DNA of 64,000 nt from the NCBI RefSeq assembly GCF_011762045.1, contig NZ_JAASQS010000003.1, positions 434,001 through 498,000 of the forward strand. The letters are read 5' to 3'. Every line of letters starts with the position of its first letter. Position 1 is the stretch's first letter. Shown piece by piece: positions 47,520 to 56,740 of the stretch. Below the pieces are notes generated by a model, which saw only the letters and a list, made by a program, of their open reading frames with translations, was not told where the DNA came from and searched no databases. The position numbers and the translations under genes are program-made. The stretch comes from Rhizomicrobium electricum. GTDB taxonomy: Bacteria; Pseudomonadota; Alphaproteobacteria; Micropepsales; Micropepsaceae.

Positions 47520-48935
47520 ATGCACTCGAAGAACCATGCCCTGACAGGCCTCATGGCGGCCCTTGCGTTCGTTGCGCTGGCCGGCGCCGAACCGTTGCAG
47601 CGCGAAGCCCGCGCCGAGCCCGCTCCCGCGGCCACCCCGACCGGTGCCACGCCCGCGCCTGCGGCTCCCGACGCCAAGGCCAAAGGGAAGAAGTCGCACG
47701 AGGAAAACGGGATCGTTGCACTCGTCAACGATTTGCCGATCACCTCGTATGAACTCAAGCAGCGCATGAACCTCGTGTTCGTCACCACCAAGGTGCCGGA
47801 CAATCCGGAGATCAAGAAGAAGATCCGCGAACAGGTCATCGAGCAGCTCGAGACCGAGATCCTGCAGCGCCAGGAAGCGCAGAAGAACGACATCACCATT
47901 TCGGCGGTGGAAGTCGACAAGTACATGCAGGGCATTCTCGACGACAACCACATGACCAAGGAGCAACTCACCGAGGTGCTCGCCAAGGGCGGCGTGAATA
48001 TCGCCACCTTCCGCGCCCAGCTTGCGGCGCAGATCCTGTGGCAGAAAGCGGTGCAGGAGCATTACGCCGGCCGCGTCAACATCAGCCCCGAAGCGGTCGA
48101 CGCCGAAATGGCCCGCATCCGCGAAGGCATCAACAAGGCGCACTTCTCGGTCTCGGAAATCTTCCTCGCGGTCGACAACCCCGATCTCGACGAGAAGGTG
48201 AAGAAGAAGGTCGAAGACCTCGCGACGCAGATCAAGGGCGGTTCGCCGTTCGCCGAAGTTGCGCGCCAATTCAGCCAGAGCCCGTCGGCGGCCCAAGGCG
48301 GCGACATCGGCACGGTCTACGACGGCCAGCTTGCTCCCGAACTCAACACCGCTCTCACCAAGATGACCACCGGCGAGATGTCCACCCCGATCCGGTCCAT
48401 CGGCGGCTACTACATCCTGGCGCTGCGCCAGCGCTTCGAGCCGTCCAACGCGACGATCGAAGATATCCAGCCGGCCCAGAGGGAACTGCCCGCCACGGTA
48501 TCGCTGGGCCGCCTCCTGCTCCGCCTGCCGCCCAAGCCGGCGCCGGATTACCTCACCAAGGTCAACGAGATCGCCAAGCAGATCCAGATGGCCGTTTCTC
48601 AGGCACCGTCGGGCTGCGAACTGGCCCAGAAAATTCCGGCCAGCGCCCCCGGCGTGCTCTACATGCCGCTCGGCCCGACTCGCGTCGCCGACCTCAACGC
48701 CGAGGCGCGCAACGCGCTGCAGAAGACCGAGATCGGCGGCGCCGCCGAACCGTTCCGCTCCGATGCCGGTATCGAAATCTTCGTCCGCTGCGAGCAGAAG
48801 ATCGCCAAGAAGATCGCGTTCAAGATTCCGACCCGCGAGCAGGTCGAGAACCAGCTCTTCTCGGAACAGATTTCCGCCCTGGCCCGCCGGTACCAACGGG
48901 ACTTGAGGCGCAATGCCAACATCGAAGTCCGCTGA
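47520..48935 (+). CDS. surA: SurA-like periplasmic peptidyl-prolyl isomerase
   Basis: 471 residues. Signal peptide, then a SurA_N domain (IVALVNDLPITSYELKQRMNLV), one clear parvulin domain (HFSVSEIFLAVD...GGSPFAEVARQFSQSPSAAQGGDIGTV...GYYILALRQR) and a second degenerate one. Chaperones barrel proteins, including LptD encoded just upstream. The ATG at 47520 follows in-frame TTG and GTG codons; I prefer the ATG. The 71 bp between lptD and this gene has no obvious terminator. Confidence 0.9.
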   Translation: MHSKNHALTGLMAALAFVALAGAEPLQREARAEPAPAATPTGATPAPAAPDAKAKGKKSHEENGIVALVNDLPITSYELKQRMNLVFVTTKVPDNPEIKKKIREQVIEQLETEILQRQEAQKNDITISAVEVDKYMQGILDDNHMTKEQLTEVLAKGGVNIATFRAQLAAQILWQKAVQEHYAGRVNISPEAVDAEMARIREGINKAHFSVSEIFLAVDNPDLDEKVKKKVEDLATQIKGGSPFAEVARQFSQSPSAAQGGDIGTVYDGQLAPELNTALTKMTTGEMSTPIRSIGGYYILALRQRFEPSNATIEDIQPAQRELPATVSLGRLLLRLPPKPAPDYLTKVNEIAKQIQMAVSQAPSGCELAQKIPASAPGVLYMPLGPTRVADLNAEARNALQKTEIGGAAEPFRSDAGIEIFVRCEQKIAKKIAFKIPTREQVENQLFSEQISALARRYQRDLRRNANIEVR

Positions 48936-49860
48936 TCCCATTCTGCTCACCATGGGCGAGCCGGCCGGCGTCGGACCGGAAGTGGCAGTTCGGGCCTTCC
49001 AGATGCTCGGCGGCACCATCAACGGCCGTCCGCTCAAGCTGATCGGCGATCCCGACGTGTTCGTTTCCTGCGGCGCCCCGCGCGAGGCGGTGATCGCGAC
49101 CAAGGCGCGGGCCACACGCGTTCCCGGCAAGCCCGATCGCGCCAATGCCGCGGCCACCATCGAAGCCATTGCGAGCGCCGTCAGCCTCGCCATGAAAGGC
49201 CAGGCGGCCGCGCTGGTGACGGCCCCGATCAACAAGCACGTCCTGATGGAGACCGGCTTCGCGTTTCCGGGCCATACCGATTTCCTGCAAGCGCTGACCG
49301 GCGCCCCGCGCGCGGTGATGATGCTGGCGTCCGAGGTGATCCGCGTCGTGCCGCTGACCGTGCACATTCCGATCGCCAAAGTGCCGGGCAGCATTTCGAT
49401 CGCGTCCATCGTCGAGACGGCCGAGATCACGCTCGCCGCCTTGAAGCGCGATTTCGGGATCGCCGCGCCGCGCCTTGCGGTGGCCGGGCTCAACCCGCAT
49501 GCCGGCGAAGACGGCGATATCGGTCGCGAAGAAATCGACGTCCTGCGGCCTGCCATCGCGGCCTTGCAGGCCAAGGGGCATACGGTCATCGGCCCGCTGC
49601 CGTCCGACACCATGTTCCATGGCGAAGCGCGGACGCGCTACGACGTGGCGCTGTGCATGTATCACGATCAGGCGCTGATCCCGATCAAGACGCTGTCGTT
49701 CTGGGACGGCGTCAACGTCACCCTCGGCTTGCCCATCGTGCGCACTTCGCCCGATCACGGCACCGCCTTCGAAATCGCCGGCACCGGCAAGGCCGATCCC
49801 AGAAGCATGGTCGCCGCCGTCCGGATGGCCGCCGCCATGGCGGATGCACGCGCCCGATGA
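48913..49860 (+). CDS. pdxA: 4-hydroxythreonine-4-phosphate dehydrogenase
   Basis: 315 residues. Pyridoxal phosphate synthesis. [19 protein letters not shown] at the N-terminus, [25 protein letters not shown] and metal site residues in [13 protein letters not shown] and [25 protein letters not shown] are PdxA blocks. It begins 23 bp inside surA and overlaps rsmA (ATGA). Confidence 0.95.
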   Translation: MPTSKSADPILLTMGEPAGVGPEVAVRAFQMLGGTINGRPLKLIGDPDVFVSCGAPREAVIATKARATRVPGKPDRANAAATIEAIASAVSLAMKGQAAALVTAPINKHVLMETGFAFPGHTDFLQALTGAPRAVMMLASEVIRVVPLTVHIPIAKVPGSISIASIVETAEITLAALKRDFGIAAPRLAVAGLNPHAGEDGDIGREEIDVLRPAIAALQAKGHTVIGPLPSDTMFHGEARTRYDVALCMYHDQALIPIKTLSFWDGVNVTLGLPIVRTSPDHGTAFEIAGTGKADPRSMVAAVRMAAAMADARAR

Positions 49861-50714
49861 GCGAGATCGATCCGCTGCCGCCGCTGCGCGATGTCATCGC
49901 CGCGCACGACCTGATGGCCAAGAAATCGCTCGGCCAGAACTTCCTGTTCGACCTCAATCTCACCCGCCGCATCGCCCGCGCCGCCGAGGCCGAAGGTGCC
50001 GTCGTCTACGAAGTGGGACCGGGGCCCGGCGGCCTGACGCGCGGACTGCTCGCCGAGGGCGCCACCAAGATCATTGCGGTCGAACGCGACGCGCGCTGTC
50101 TCGCCGCCTTGGCGGGGATTGCGGCGGCGTATCCCGGCAAACTGTCGGTGGTTTCCGACGACGCCATGAAGGTCGACGAAGCCGCGCTGCTTGCCGCCCA
50201 CGGCGTTACCGGCCCGGTACGGGTGGCCGCCAACCTGCCCTACAATGTCGGCACCGCGCTGCTCATAAAGTGGCTTTCGGCCCCGCTCTGGCCGCCGTTC
50301 TTTTCCAGTCTGACATTGATGTTCCAGCGCGAAGTGGCGGAGCGCATCGTCGCCGCTCCGGGTACGGAGCATTACGGCCGGCTGTCGGTGCTGGCGCAAT
50401 GGCGCTGCCGCGCCCGCATGCTGTTCGACGTCGCCCGTAGCGCCTTCGTGCCGCCGCCCAAGATCGTCTCGACCGTGGTGCGCCTGGAGCCGCTGCCCGA
50501 GCCGGTGGCGCCCGCCGCACTCGCCGACCTCGAAAAGGTCACCCAGGCCGCCTTCGGCCAACGCCGCAAGATGCTGCGCCAAAGCCTGAAGACCCTCACG
50601 CCCGACGCCGAAGCGCTGCTTGACGAGGCTGATATCGCTCCCACCGAGCGGCCGGAGCGGCTTTCGGTCGCCCAATTCGCCGCTCTCGCCAGGGCCTGGG
50701 CCGCGCGCCGCTGA
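49857..50714 (+). CDS. rsmA: RsmA (KsgA), 16S rRNA dimethyladenosine transferase
   Basis: 285 residues. Dimethylates A1518 and A1519 of 16S r[17 protein letters not shown] motif [15 protein letters not shown], catalytic [17 protein letters not shown] (NLPY), and [13 protein letters not shown] are classical. The pdxA-rsmA pair is widespread. Last gene of the lpt operon. Confidence 0.96.
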   Translation: MSEIDPLPPLRDVIAAHDLMAKKSLGQNFLFDLNLTRRIARAAEAEGAVVYEVGPGPGGLTRGLLAEGATKIIAVERDARCLAALAGIAAAYPGKLSVVSDDAMKVDEAALLAAHGVTGPVRVAANLPYNVGTALLIKWLSAPLWPPFFSSLTLMFQREVAERIVAAPGTEHYGRLSVLAQWRCRARMLFDVARSAFVPPPKIVSTVVRLEPLPEPVAPAALADLEKVTQAAFGQRRKMLRQSLKTLTPDAEALLDEADIAPTERPERLSVAQFAALARAWAARR

Positions 50715-50829
50715 TTCGTCGGACATACGTAAATCCCACGGTTGAGCCCTGGCCCAAATTGTTTCACTTAGGTTAACCTCGCGGCAATCCATTGGGGCCA
50801 ACCTGCCGCGGTGCCTGTGGGGGACGCGT

Positions 50830-52803
50830 TTGACCACGAGCAAAGACCAACTCCGCGCCGCCTTGAACGTGTCGCCTGACGCGATGTTCGTGCTCGACAA
50901 GCTCGGCACGGTCGTCGAGGTCAACGACGCGGCGGTGGAGTTGTTCGGCTACGTCCCGGATGAACTCATCGGGCAACCGGCCCGCATTTTCGTGCCGGAA
51001 AAGACCGTCGGGTACCATCGCCAGAGCTATCAGAGCTTTTTTACCCGCCCGGTGCGCCAGAAGCTGACCAGCGCCATGCACATGCCGCTGCGGACCAAGT
51101 CCGGTCAGGAACTTCCGGTCGAGGTCACCATCGGTCCGCTGACGATGGCAGGCAGTCTCTACGCGGTTTGCAGCGTGCGGGATATCTCGGCGCATGCCAA
51201 ACGCGAAGAGCAGTTCCGCGCCACCATCGATGAACTGGACCGCCGCCTGCGCGCGTCGGAACTCGATTTCCGCCGCACCAACGAGCATTTCAAGCTGTTT
51301 CTCAAGCACGCGCCGGCCGCCATTGCGCTGGTCGACCGGCAGATGCGCTATCTGATCGTCAGCGACCGCCTCTTGGAGGACTTCGGCCTCAAGGAGAGCG
51401 ACGTCCATGGCATGTCCATGTACGACGTATTTCCCGACATGCCCGAGCGCTGGAAGGATGCCCATCGCCGCTGCCTCGCCGGCGAGACGCTGGGCGCCGA
51501 CGAAGATGCCTTCGTGCGCGCCAACGGAAGCACCGAATGGCTGACCTGGGAAATGCATCCCTGGCGGACGACCGACGGCCGCATCGCCGGCATTTTCCTG
51601 GTCAGCGAACTGATTACCGCGCGCAAGAACGCCGAAACGGCGCTGAAGAAAAGCTATCTCGAACTCGAACAGCGCGTCGCCGAGCGGACCGCCGAACTCG
51701 AGCGCCTCAAGAACGACGCCACCCGCGCCAACACGCAGAAATCCTGGTTCGTCGCCGCCGCATCGCACGATCTGCGCCAGCCGCTGCAGGCCTCGCTCGC
51801 CTATCTGTCGGTGCTGTCGCGCAAGGCCGGCCGCGAAGATCTTGAGGAGTTGTGCGAGAAATCGCGCCAGCCGCTGAAGGCGATGAGCGATATCCTCGAT
51901 GTGCTGCTCGACATCTCCGATCTCGAAAGCGGCCACGTCAAGCCGCAGATGCAGGACTTTTCACTCGGCGACCTGCTGCAGCGGGTCATCGCCAACGCCC
52001 AGCATCAGGCCCAGGAAAAGGGATTGCGCCTCTCCTGCTTGCCGACCGAACTCACGGTGCATTCGGACCCGCGCCTGCTGGAACGGGTGGTTTCGAACTT
52101 CGTCACCAACGCCATCCGCTACACCGACAAGGGCCTGATCGGCATTTATTGCGAGGCGTCCGGAAGCAAGGTCTGCATTTCCGTCACCGATACCGGCATC
52201 GGCATTCCGGCCGACGCCCTCGGCGTCATTTTCGAGGATCACGTCCAGCTCGCCAATCCGGCGCGCGACCGCCGCAAGGGACTGGGGCTTGGCCTGTCCA
52301 TCGCCAAGCGCATCGCCGACGCACTCGGCCATCGCATCTCGGTGCAGTCCGAACTCGGCTCGGGCTCGTCCTTCTCGATCGAACTGCCGCAAAGCAGCGT
52401 CGCCGTTGCGCGCGCACCTGCCGCCCCGGAGAAAACCGCCGCGGCGGCCGAGCATCCCGTCGTGCTTCTGATCGACGACGATCAGGATGTCGCTGAAGCG
52501 ATGCAGATGCTGCTGCAATCCTACGACTTCGAGACCTATATGGCGTCGAGCCGCGACGCCGCGCTGGCGATGCTGGAGTCCGGGTTGGTACCCGGACTGG
52601 TCCTGTGCGACTACCGCATGCCCGGCGCCAACGGCATCGACGTGATCCGCCAACTCCGCCAAACCCTCGAAACCGAAGTGCCCGCGGTCATCATGACCGG
52701 CGACATGGGCCTGACGAGCTGCGATCTCAAACGCTGCGCCGTGCTGCACAAGCCGGTCGACGTCGACAAGTTCTTCGCAGTGATCGGAACCTTGGCGGCC
52801 TGA
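50830..52803 (+). CDS. Soluble hybrid sensor histidine kinase (PAS-PAS-HisKA-HATPase-REC)
   Basis: 657 residues, no membrane segment. PAS 1 (~8-125), PAS 2 (~155-265), coiled coil, HisKA with SHDLRQPLQA (His313), HATPase_c with NAIRYTDKGLIGIYCE (N box), DTGIGIP, and GLGLGLSIAKRIADALGHRI, then a receiver domain (LIDDDQDVAEAM; phospho-acceptor Asp594 in LCDYRMPG; Lys in LHKPVD). PAS 1 resembles oxygen/redox-type PAS domains but no haem ligand can be assigned. TTG start with GGGGGA upstream is the only plausible start. No DNA-binding response regulator adjoins. Confidence 0.92.
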   Translation: MTTSKDQLRAALNVSPDAMFVLDKLGTVVEVNDAAVELFGYVPDELIGQPARIFVPEKTVGYHRQSYQSFFTRPVRQKLTSAMHMPLRTKSGQELPVEVTIGPLTMAGSLYAVCSVRDISAHAKREEQFRATIDELDRRLRASELDFRRTNEHFKLFLKHAPAAIALVDRQMRYLIVSDRLLEDFGLKESDVHGMSMYDVFPDMPERWKDAHRRCLAGETLGADEDAFVRANGSTEWLTWEMHPWRTTDGRIAGIFLVSELITARKNAETALKKSYLELEQRVAERTAELERLKNDATRANTQKSWFVAAASHDLRQPLQASLAYLSVLSRKAGREDLEELCEKSRQPLKAMSDILDVLLDISDLESGHVKPQMQDFSLGDLLQRVIANAQHQAQEKGLRLSCLPTELTVHSDPRLLERVVSNFVTNAIRYTDKGLIGIYCEASGSKVCISVTDTGIGIPADALGVIFEDHVQLANPARDRRKGLGLGLSIAKRIADALGHRISVQSELGSGSSFSIELPQSSVAVARAPAAPEKTAAAAEHPVVLLIDDDQDVAEAMQMLLQSYDFETYMASSRDAALAMLESGLVPGLVLCDYRMPGANGIDVIRQLRQTLETEVPAVIMTGDMGLTSCDLKRCAVLHKPVDVDKFFAVIGTLAA

Positions 52804-53004
52804 CCGGCTTTTTTTCATAGCGGGCGCGTACAGCCATCCCGACAACCGGTCCGCGGTTTCTCACAAAAGAAGAATTTATGGGACCGGTACCGCGTGGAAC
52901 TGTCGCAATCGGCAACCATTCCGCGTCGACAGTTTGCACCCTAAGCTCTCCTTGGGGGTTGGCTCGGAACTGGGGAATATCCGGGCAGCGTGCGGGGGAG
53001 CATC

Positions 53005-53403
53005 ATGAAAACGCGGGCTTGGCAGCTTTGCTGCGTGGCGATCTGTGCTGCGTGGCTTGGCGGATGCGCGTTCAACATCATCAGTGTACGTCAGAATCCC
53101 GCGCATTATGAGGCGATCGCCGGGACGGGCGCTTCCTGGTCGCTGACGACCGGCGTCAGGGTCGGTCTGCCGGAAGGCAAGACCTCGCCGCTCAAAACGA
53201 CGTCGGTGTGGCATCAGGTTGGCCGCATCGAACAGGGCGATGTGTTCCATACATCGGACCAGAACGTCTGGGTGGTGGCATCGCACCAGCACGAGGCCGA
53301 CATCGTCATTCGCGACGGCCGTATCGTCGGGTTCTTCCTTGTCTACGAACGGACCTTCGCCCCCGCCGACAAGCCTGTCGACATCAAGACCACAAGCCGG
53401 TGA
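53005..53403 (+). CDS. Small lipoprotein of unknown function
   Basis: 132 residues. Lipobox WLGGC (Cys21), then a compact beta-rich body (VWHQVGRIEQGDVFHTSDQNVWVVASHQHEADIVIRDGRIVGFFLVYERTFAP). No family recognised. GGGGGAG upstream of the ATG. 32 bp before the DUF2846 lipoprotein; the two probably form an operon ended by the terminator at 53901. Confidence 0.72.
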   Translation: MKTRAWQLCCVAICAAWLGGCAFNIISVRQNPAHYEAIAGTGASWSLTTGVRVGLPEGKTSPLKTTSVWHQVGRIEQGDVFHTSDQNVWVVASHQHEADIVIRDGRIVGFFLVYERTFAPADKPVDIKTTSR

Positions 53404-53435
53404 GTTCGTCACAACAATCCTCGGAGGAGACGTCA

Positions 53436-53882
53436 ATGTTCAACAAGATTGCACAACCCGTTCTCGCCTGTTGCCTGCTGCTGTTCCTGGCTGCCTGCGC
53501 TTCGAGCGGCCCGATCTTCAAGGATGCGCAGGCGAACGTCGCGCCCGTCGCCGCCGACAGCGGCCGAATCTTCTTCTATCGTCCGTCGTCGATGTTTGGC
53601 GCCGCAGTGCAGCCGTCGATCAAACTCAACGGCGAGAAGGTCGGCGAATCGATTCCTGGCGGCTACTTCTTCGTCGACAAGCCGGTCGGCTCGTACAAGA
53701 TTTCGACCGAAACCGAAGTCGAGCGCGACTTGACGCTGGTGCTCGAAGCCGGTCAGACAAAGTACGTCAAGACGCATGTCTCGATGGGCTTTGCCGTCGG
53801 TCACGTCTCGCCGGAAATCATCGAGCCGGATGTCGCGCTCAAGGAAATCATCGACTGCCATCTGACGACGCTGAAGAAATAG
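53436..53882 (+). CDS. DUF2846-family lipoprotein
   Basis: 148 residues. Lipobox FLAAC (Cys21). GRIFFYRPSSMFGAAVQPSIKLNGEKVGESIPGGYFFVDKPVGSYKISTETEVERDLTLVLEAGQTKYVK matches DUF2846 (GRIYFYR...VxVDGxxVGxL...YxxVDxxPG), a beta-sandwich of unknown role. GGAGGAG ribosome binding site. A perfect terminator follows. Confidence 0.85.
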   Translation: MFNKIAQPVLACCLLLFLAACASSGPIFKDAQANVAPVAADSGRIFFYRPSSMFGAAVQPSIKLNGEKVGESIPGGYFFVDKPVGSYKISTETEVERDLTLVLEAGQTKYVKTHVSMGFAVGHVSPEIIEPDVALKEIIDCHLTTLKK

Positions 53883-53900
53883 TCAGCCATCGTTTCGCCA

Positions 53901-53929
53901 AGAGCCCGGTTCGCCGGGCTCTTTTTTTG
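53901..53929 (+). terminator. Intrinsic terminator of the lipoprotein operon
   Basis: 9-bp perfect stem AGAGCCCGG/CCGGGCTCT closed by a TTCG tetraloop (53901-53922) and followed by seven T. Confidence 0.95.
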
Positions 53930-54055
53930 CCCGCCCGGCCGCCGCCGCCCGCCCCCGGTAGGTACCACCCCATATTGCCGCCCAGCCTTTGCTTCGTTAA
54001 CGAACCTTTGGCCACGATGCGGCATTATGGCCGTTCCGATTCTGCGGGTATCCCC

Positions 54056-54952
54056 ATGAGCGTCCATCACCAGCTTCATCACCTCCATCTCGGCGGCGAG
54101 ATCCTGCGCAACGCCAAGGAACGGGCGCGGGTCGAAAAGCACTGGCATGTGCTGGGTGACGCCAAGCCGCCCAAGCCGCCGAAGAAGAAGTATTCCTACA
54201 TCGAGGAACTGACGCGGCTGCAGTTCGAACTTCTGAAGCTGCAGGAATGGGTGCGGCTGCAAGGCCTCAAGGTCGTCGTCATTTTTGAAGGCCGCGATGC
54301 GGCGGGCAAAGGCGGCGTCATCAAGCGCATCAACGAATGCCTCAATCCGCGCTCCTGCCGCGTGGTGGCGTTGGCGACGCCGACCGAAAAGGAACGCGGC
54401 CAGTGGTATTTCCAGCGTTACGTCGAGCAGCTTCCGGGTAAGGGCGAGATCGTGCTGTTCGACCGCTCCTGGTACAATCGCGCCGGCGTCGAGCACGTGA
54501 TGGGGTTCTGCACCAAGGAGGAATACAAGGAGTTCCTGCGTTCCTGCCCGCTGTTCGAGGAAATGCTGGTGCGCAGCGGTATCATCCTCATCAAGTACTG
54601 GTTCAGCGTCAACGACGAGGAGCAGGAAAAGCGCTTCATGGAGCGCATGAAGAATCCGATCAAGCGCTGGAAGCTGTCGCCGATGGATATCGAAAGCCGC
54701 GAGCGCTGGGTCGAATACTCCAAGGCCAAGGACGCCATGCTGAAGCATACCGACCGCAAGCTGACGCCCTGGTACCTCATCAACGCCGACAACAAGAAAA
54801 AGGCGCGCCTCAACTGCATCGCGCACTTGCTGCGGCAGATCCCCTACAAGGATTTGCAGCCGGTGCAGATCGAACTGCCGCCGCGCCAAGCCGATAGCGG
54901 CTACCGCCGCCCCAAGAAATCGAAGCAGAACTGGGTCAAGGAGTGGTATTGA
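54056..54952 (+). CDS. ppk2: Polyphosphate kinase 2 (class I)
   Basis: 298 residues. PPK2 enzymes move phosphate between polyphosphate and NDP. Walker A EGRDAAGKGGVIKRI (78-92), Walker B with the lid IVLFDRSWYNRAGVEHVMGFC, and IDSRERWVEYSKAKDAML-like block MDIESRERWVEYSKAKDAML. The single-domain form with this length fits class I. An ATG at 54017 would add 13 residues. Ends 10 bp from convergent gmk. Confidence 0.93.
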   Translation: MSVHHQLHHLHLGGEILRNAKERARVEKHWHVLGDAKPPKPPKKKYSYIEELTRLQFELLKLQEWVRLQGLKVVVIFEGRDAAGKGGVIKRINECLNPRSCRVVALATPTEKERGQWYFQRYVEQLPGKGEIVLFDRSWYNRAGVEHVMGFCTKEEYKEFLRSCPLFEEMLVRSGIILIKYWFSVNDEEQEKRFMERMKNPIKRWKLSPMDIESRERWVEYSKAKDAMLKHTDRKLTPWYLINADNKKKARLNCIAHLLRQIPYKDLQPVQIELPPRQADSGYRRPKKSKQNWVKEWY

Positions 54953-54961
54953 GCAGCGGGC

Positions 54962-55603
54962 TCAGTTCGCTTCCGGACGCATCAGCCCATCGACGAACCG
55001 CACCAGTCCGGGCTGGCGTTCGCGCTTGAGGCGTTCGGCCTGGAGAATGACGCGCACCTGTTCCTGCGCGCGTGCGACATCGTCGTTGACCACGACATAA
55101 TCGTATTCCGCCCAATGGCTGATTTCGCCGTCGGCCTTGGCCATGCGCTTGGCGATGACGTCCGGCGGGTCCTCGGCGCGGCCGCGCAAGCGGCGTTCGA
55201 GTTCTTCGCGACTCGGCGGCAGCACGAAGATCGACACCACGTCGTCGCGCGCCTGCTGGCGAAGCTGCTGGGTGCCTTGCCAGTCGATGTCGAACAGCAC
55301 GTCGCGGCCCGCCGCCAGCGCATCGAACACCGGCTGCTTGGGCGTGCCGTAGTGATTGCCGAACACCACCGCGTGCTCGAGGAACTCGTCCTGCTGCACC
55401 ATGCGCAGGAAATCCTCGATGTCCTTGAAGTGATACTCGCGGCCGTCGACTTCGCCGGGGCGCGGGCTTCGCGTCGTCGCCGACACGCTCATGGTCAGGT
55501 CGGGATCGGTCTTGAGGAGCCAGCGCGCCAGCGTGGATTTGCCCGCGCCCGACGGCGAGGACAGCACCAGCATCAAACCGCGGCGTTGGATTTCGACGGT
55601 CAT
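54962..55603 (-). CDS. gmk: Guanylate kinase
   Basis: 213 residues. GMP + ATP to GDP + ADP. Walker A SSPSGAGKST (15-24), GMP-binding VSATTRSPRPGEVDGREYHF, GNHYGTPK and VLFDIDWQGTQQLR. Downstream of yicC with 3 bp between. Confidence 0.96.
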   Translation of the reverse strand: MTVEIQRRGLMLVLSSPSGAGKSTLARWLLKTDPDLTMSVSATTRSPRPGEVDGREYHFKDIEDFLRMVQQDEFLEHAVVFGNHYGTPKQPVFDALAAGRDVLFDIDWQGTQQLRQQARDDVVSIFVLPPSREELERRLRGRAEDPPDVIAKRMAKADGEISHWAEYDYVVVNDDVARAQEQVRVILQAERLKRERQPGLVRFVDGLMRPEAN

Positions 55604-55606
55604 GAT

Positions 55607-56494
55607 CTACTCGACATTCTGCAACTGTTCCCGGAACTGATCGATCGCGGTCTTGAGATCGAGCCCCAGCCGCGTCAGGTCGATATCGGACGATTTCGAG
55701 CACAGCGTGTTGGCTTCGCGATTGAATTCCTGCGCCAGGAAATCGAGGCGGCGGCCCACGGTGTCGCCGGACCCGATCAGGCGGCGGGCTTCCGAGACGT
55801 GCGCGCCGAGGCGGTCGATCTCTTCGCGGATGTCGGCCTTGGTGGCGAGCATCGCGATTTCCTGCTCCAGCCGTTCGGCCGACACCGTGCCCGGCGCGAC
55901 CAGATCGGCGAGCTGCGCGGCGAGGCGGTCGCGGATCGCGGCGGGCTGGGTCGCGGCGCACTGCGTGGCGGCTTCGGTGAGGCGCGCGATTTCGTCGATC
56001 TGTCCCGTCAACACGACGGCGAGCTTGGCGCCTTCGATGCTGCGCGCCTTGGCGAGCGCATCGAAACAATCAGCCAGCGTCTTCAGCACCGCGGTATCGC
56101 GCGCCGCCTGCGCCTCCGGATCGGGCAGCGAACCTTCGTCCTGGATGATGACGCCCTTGAGCGCCAGAAGTCCGTCGACGCGCGCCGGCGCGAGGCCGGT
56201 CTCGCCGGCCACGTCCTGCGCGATCTTCACCGCCGCCGCCAGCGCCACCGGATCGACCCGCAGCCCGCGCGTCGCCGCGCCGGGATCGTAGGATAGCGTC
56301 GCCTGCAGATTGCCGCGCTTGAAGCGGCTGGTGGCCAGCGCCCGCGCCGCCGGCTCGATGCTTTCGAAACCGGGCGGCAGGCGCAAACGCAGTTCGAGAC
56401 CGCGGCCGTTGACGCTGCGCGCTTCCCAGCGCCAGCGGGCGGCATCGAGCCCGCCATGGCCTTCGGCAAAACCGGTCATGCTTACAAGCGCCAT
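55607..56494 (-). CDS. YicC/YloC-family endoribonuclease
   Basis: 295 residues. The start ALVSMTGFAEGHGG, then WRWEARSVNGRGLELRLRLPPGFESIEP, and the C-terminal GRRLDFLAQEFNREANTLCSKSSD are YicC signatures. YicC and YloC are metal-dependent endoribonucleases that affect small RNA and mRNA decay. Pairing with gmk is typical. A 199-bp nested palindrome precedes it. Confidence 0.93.
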   Translation of the reverse strand: MALVSMTGFAEGHGGLDAARWRWEARSVNGRGLELRLRLPPGFESIEPAARALATSRFKRGNLQATLSYDPGAATRGLRVDPVALAAAVKIAQDVAGETGLAPARVDGLLALKGVIIQDEGSLPDPEAQAARDTAVLKTLADCFDALAKARSIEGAKLAVVLTGQIDEIARLTEAATQCAATQPAAIRDRLAAQLADLVAPGTVSAERLEQEIAMLATKADIREEIDRLGAHVSEARRLIGSGDTVGRRLDFLAQEFNREANTLCSKSSDIDLTRLGLDLKTAIDQFREQLQNVE

Positions 56495-56539
56495 GTCACC
56501 GCCTCCAGAATCGCGCGGACCTTACAGCCGCATAAACAC

Positions 56540-56738
56540 ACTGTCATCCCCGGCCGACCCTGCGCAGCCGAAGGCGAAGCATGGGGAGGGGAAGGGGACC
56601 CAGGTTTTGCAGGCAAAAATATGTTCGGGATCGAGCGAGAACACCGGTGCCACACATCCAAAAGCGTGCGGCACCACGACCTGGGTCCCCTTCCCTTCGC
56701 ATCGCGCTACGCGCGATTGCTCAGCCGGGGATGACAGT
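56540..56738. repeat. 199-bp nested palindromic element (MITE/REP-like)
   Basis: Perfect 15-bp terminal inverted repeats ACTGTCATCCCCGGC (56540-56554) and GCCGGGGATGACAGT (56724-56738). Inside is a perfect 17-bp pair GGGAAGGGGACCCAGGT (56589-56605) / its complement (56679-56695), and a 9-of-10 pair GGTGCC-N-CAC (56646-56655 / 56666-56675). No coding capacity. Lies exactly between the mltG stop (56741) and yicC. Copies elsewhere in this window were not noticed. Confidence 0.88.
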
Positions 56739-56740
56739 CG

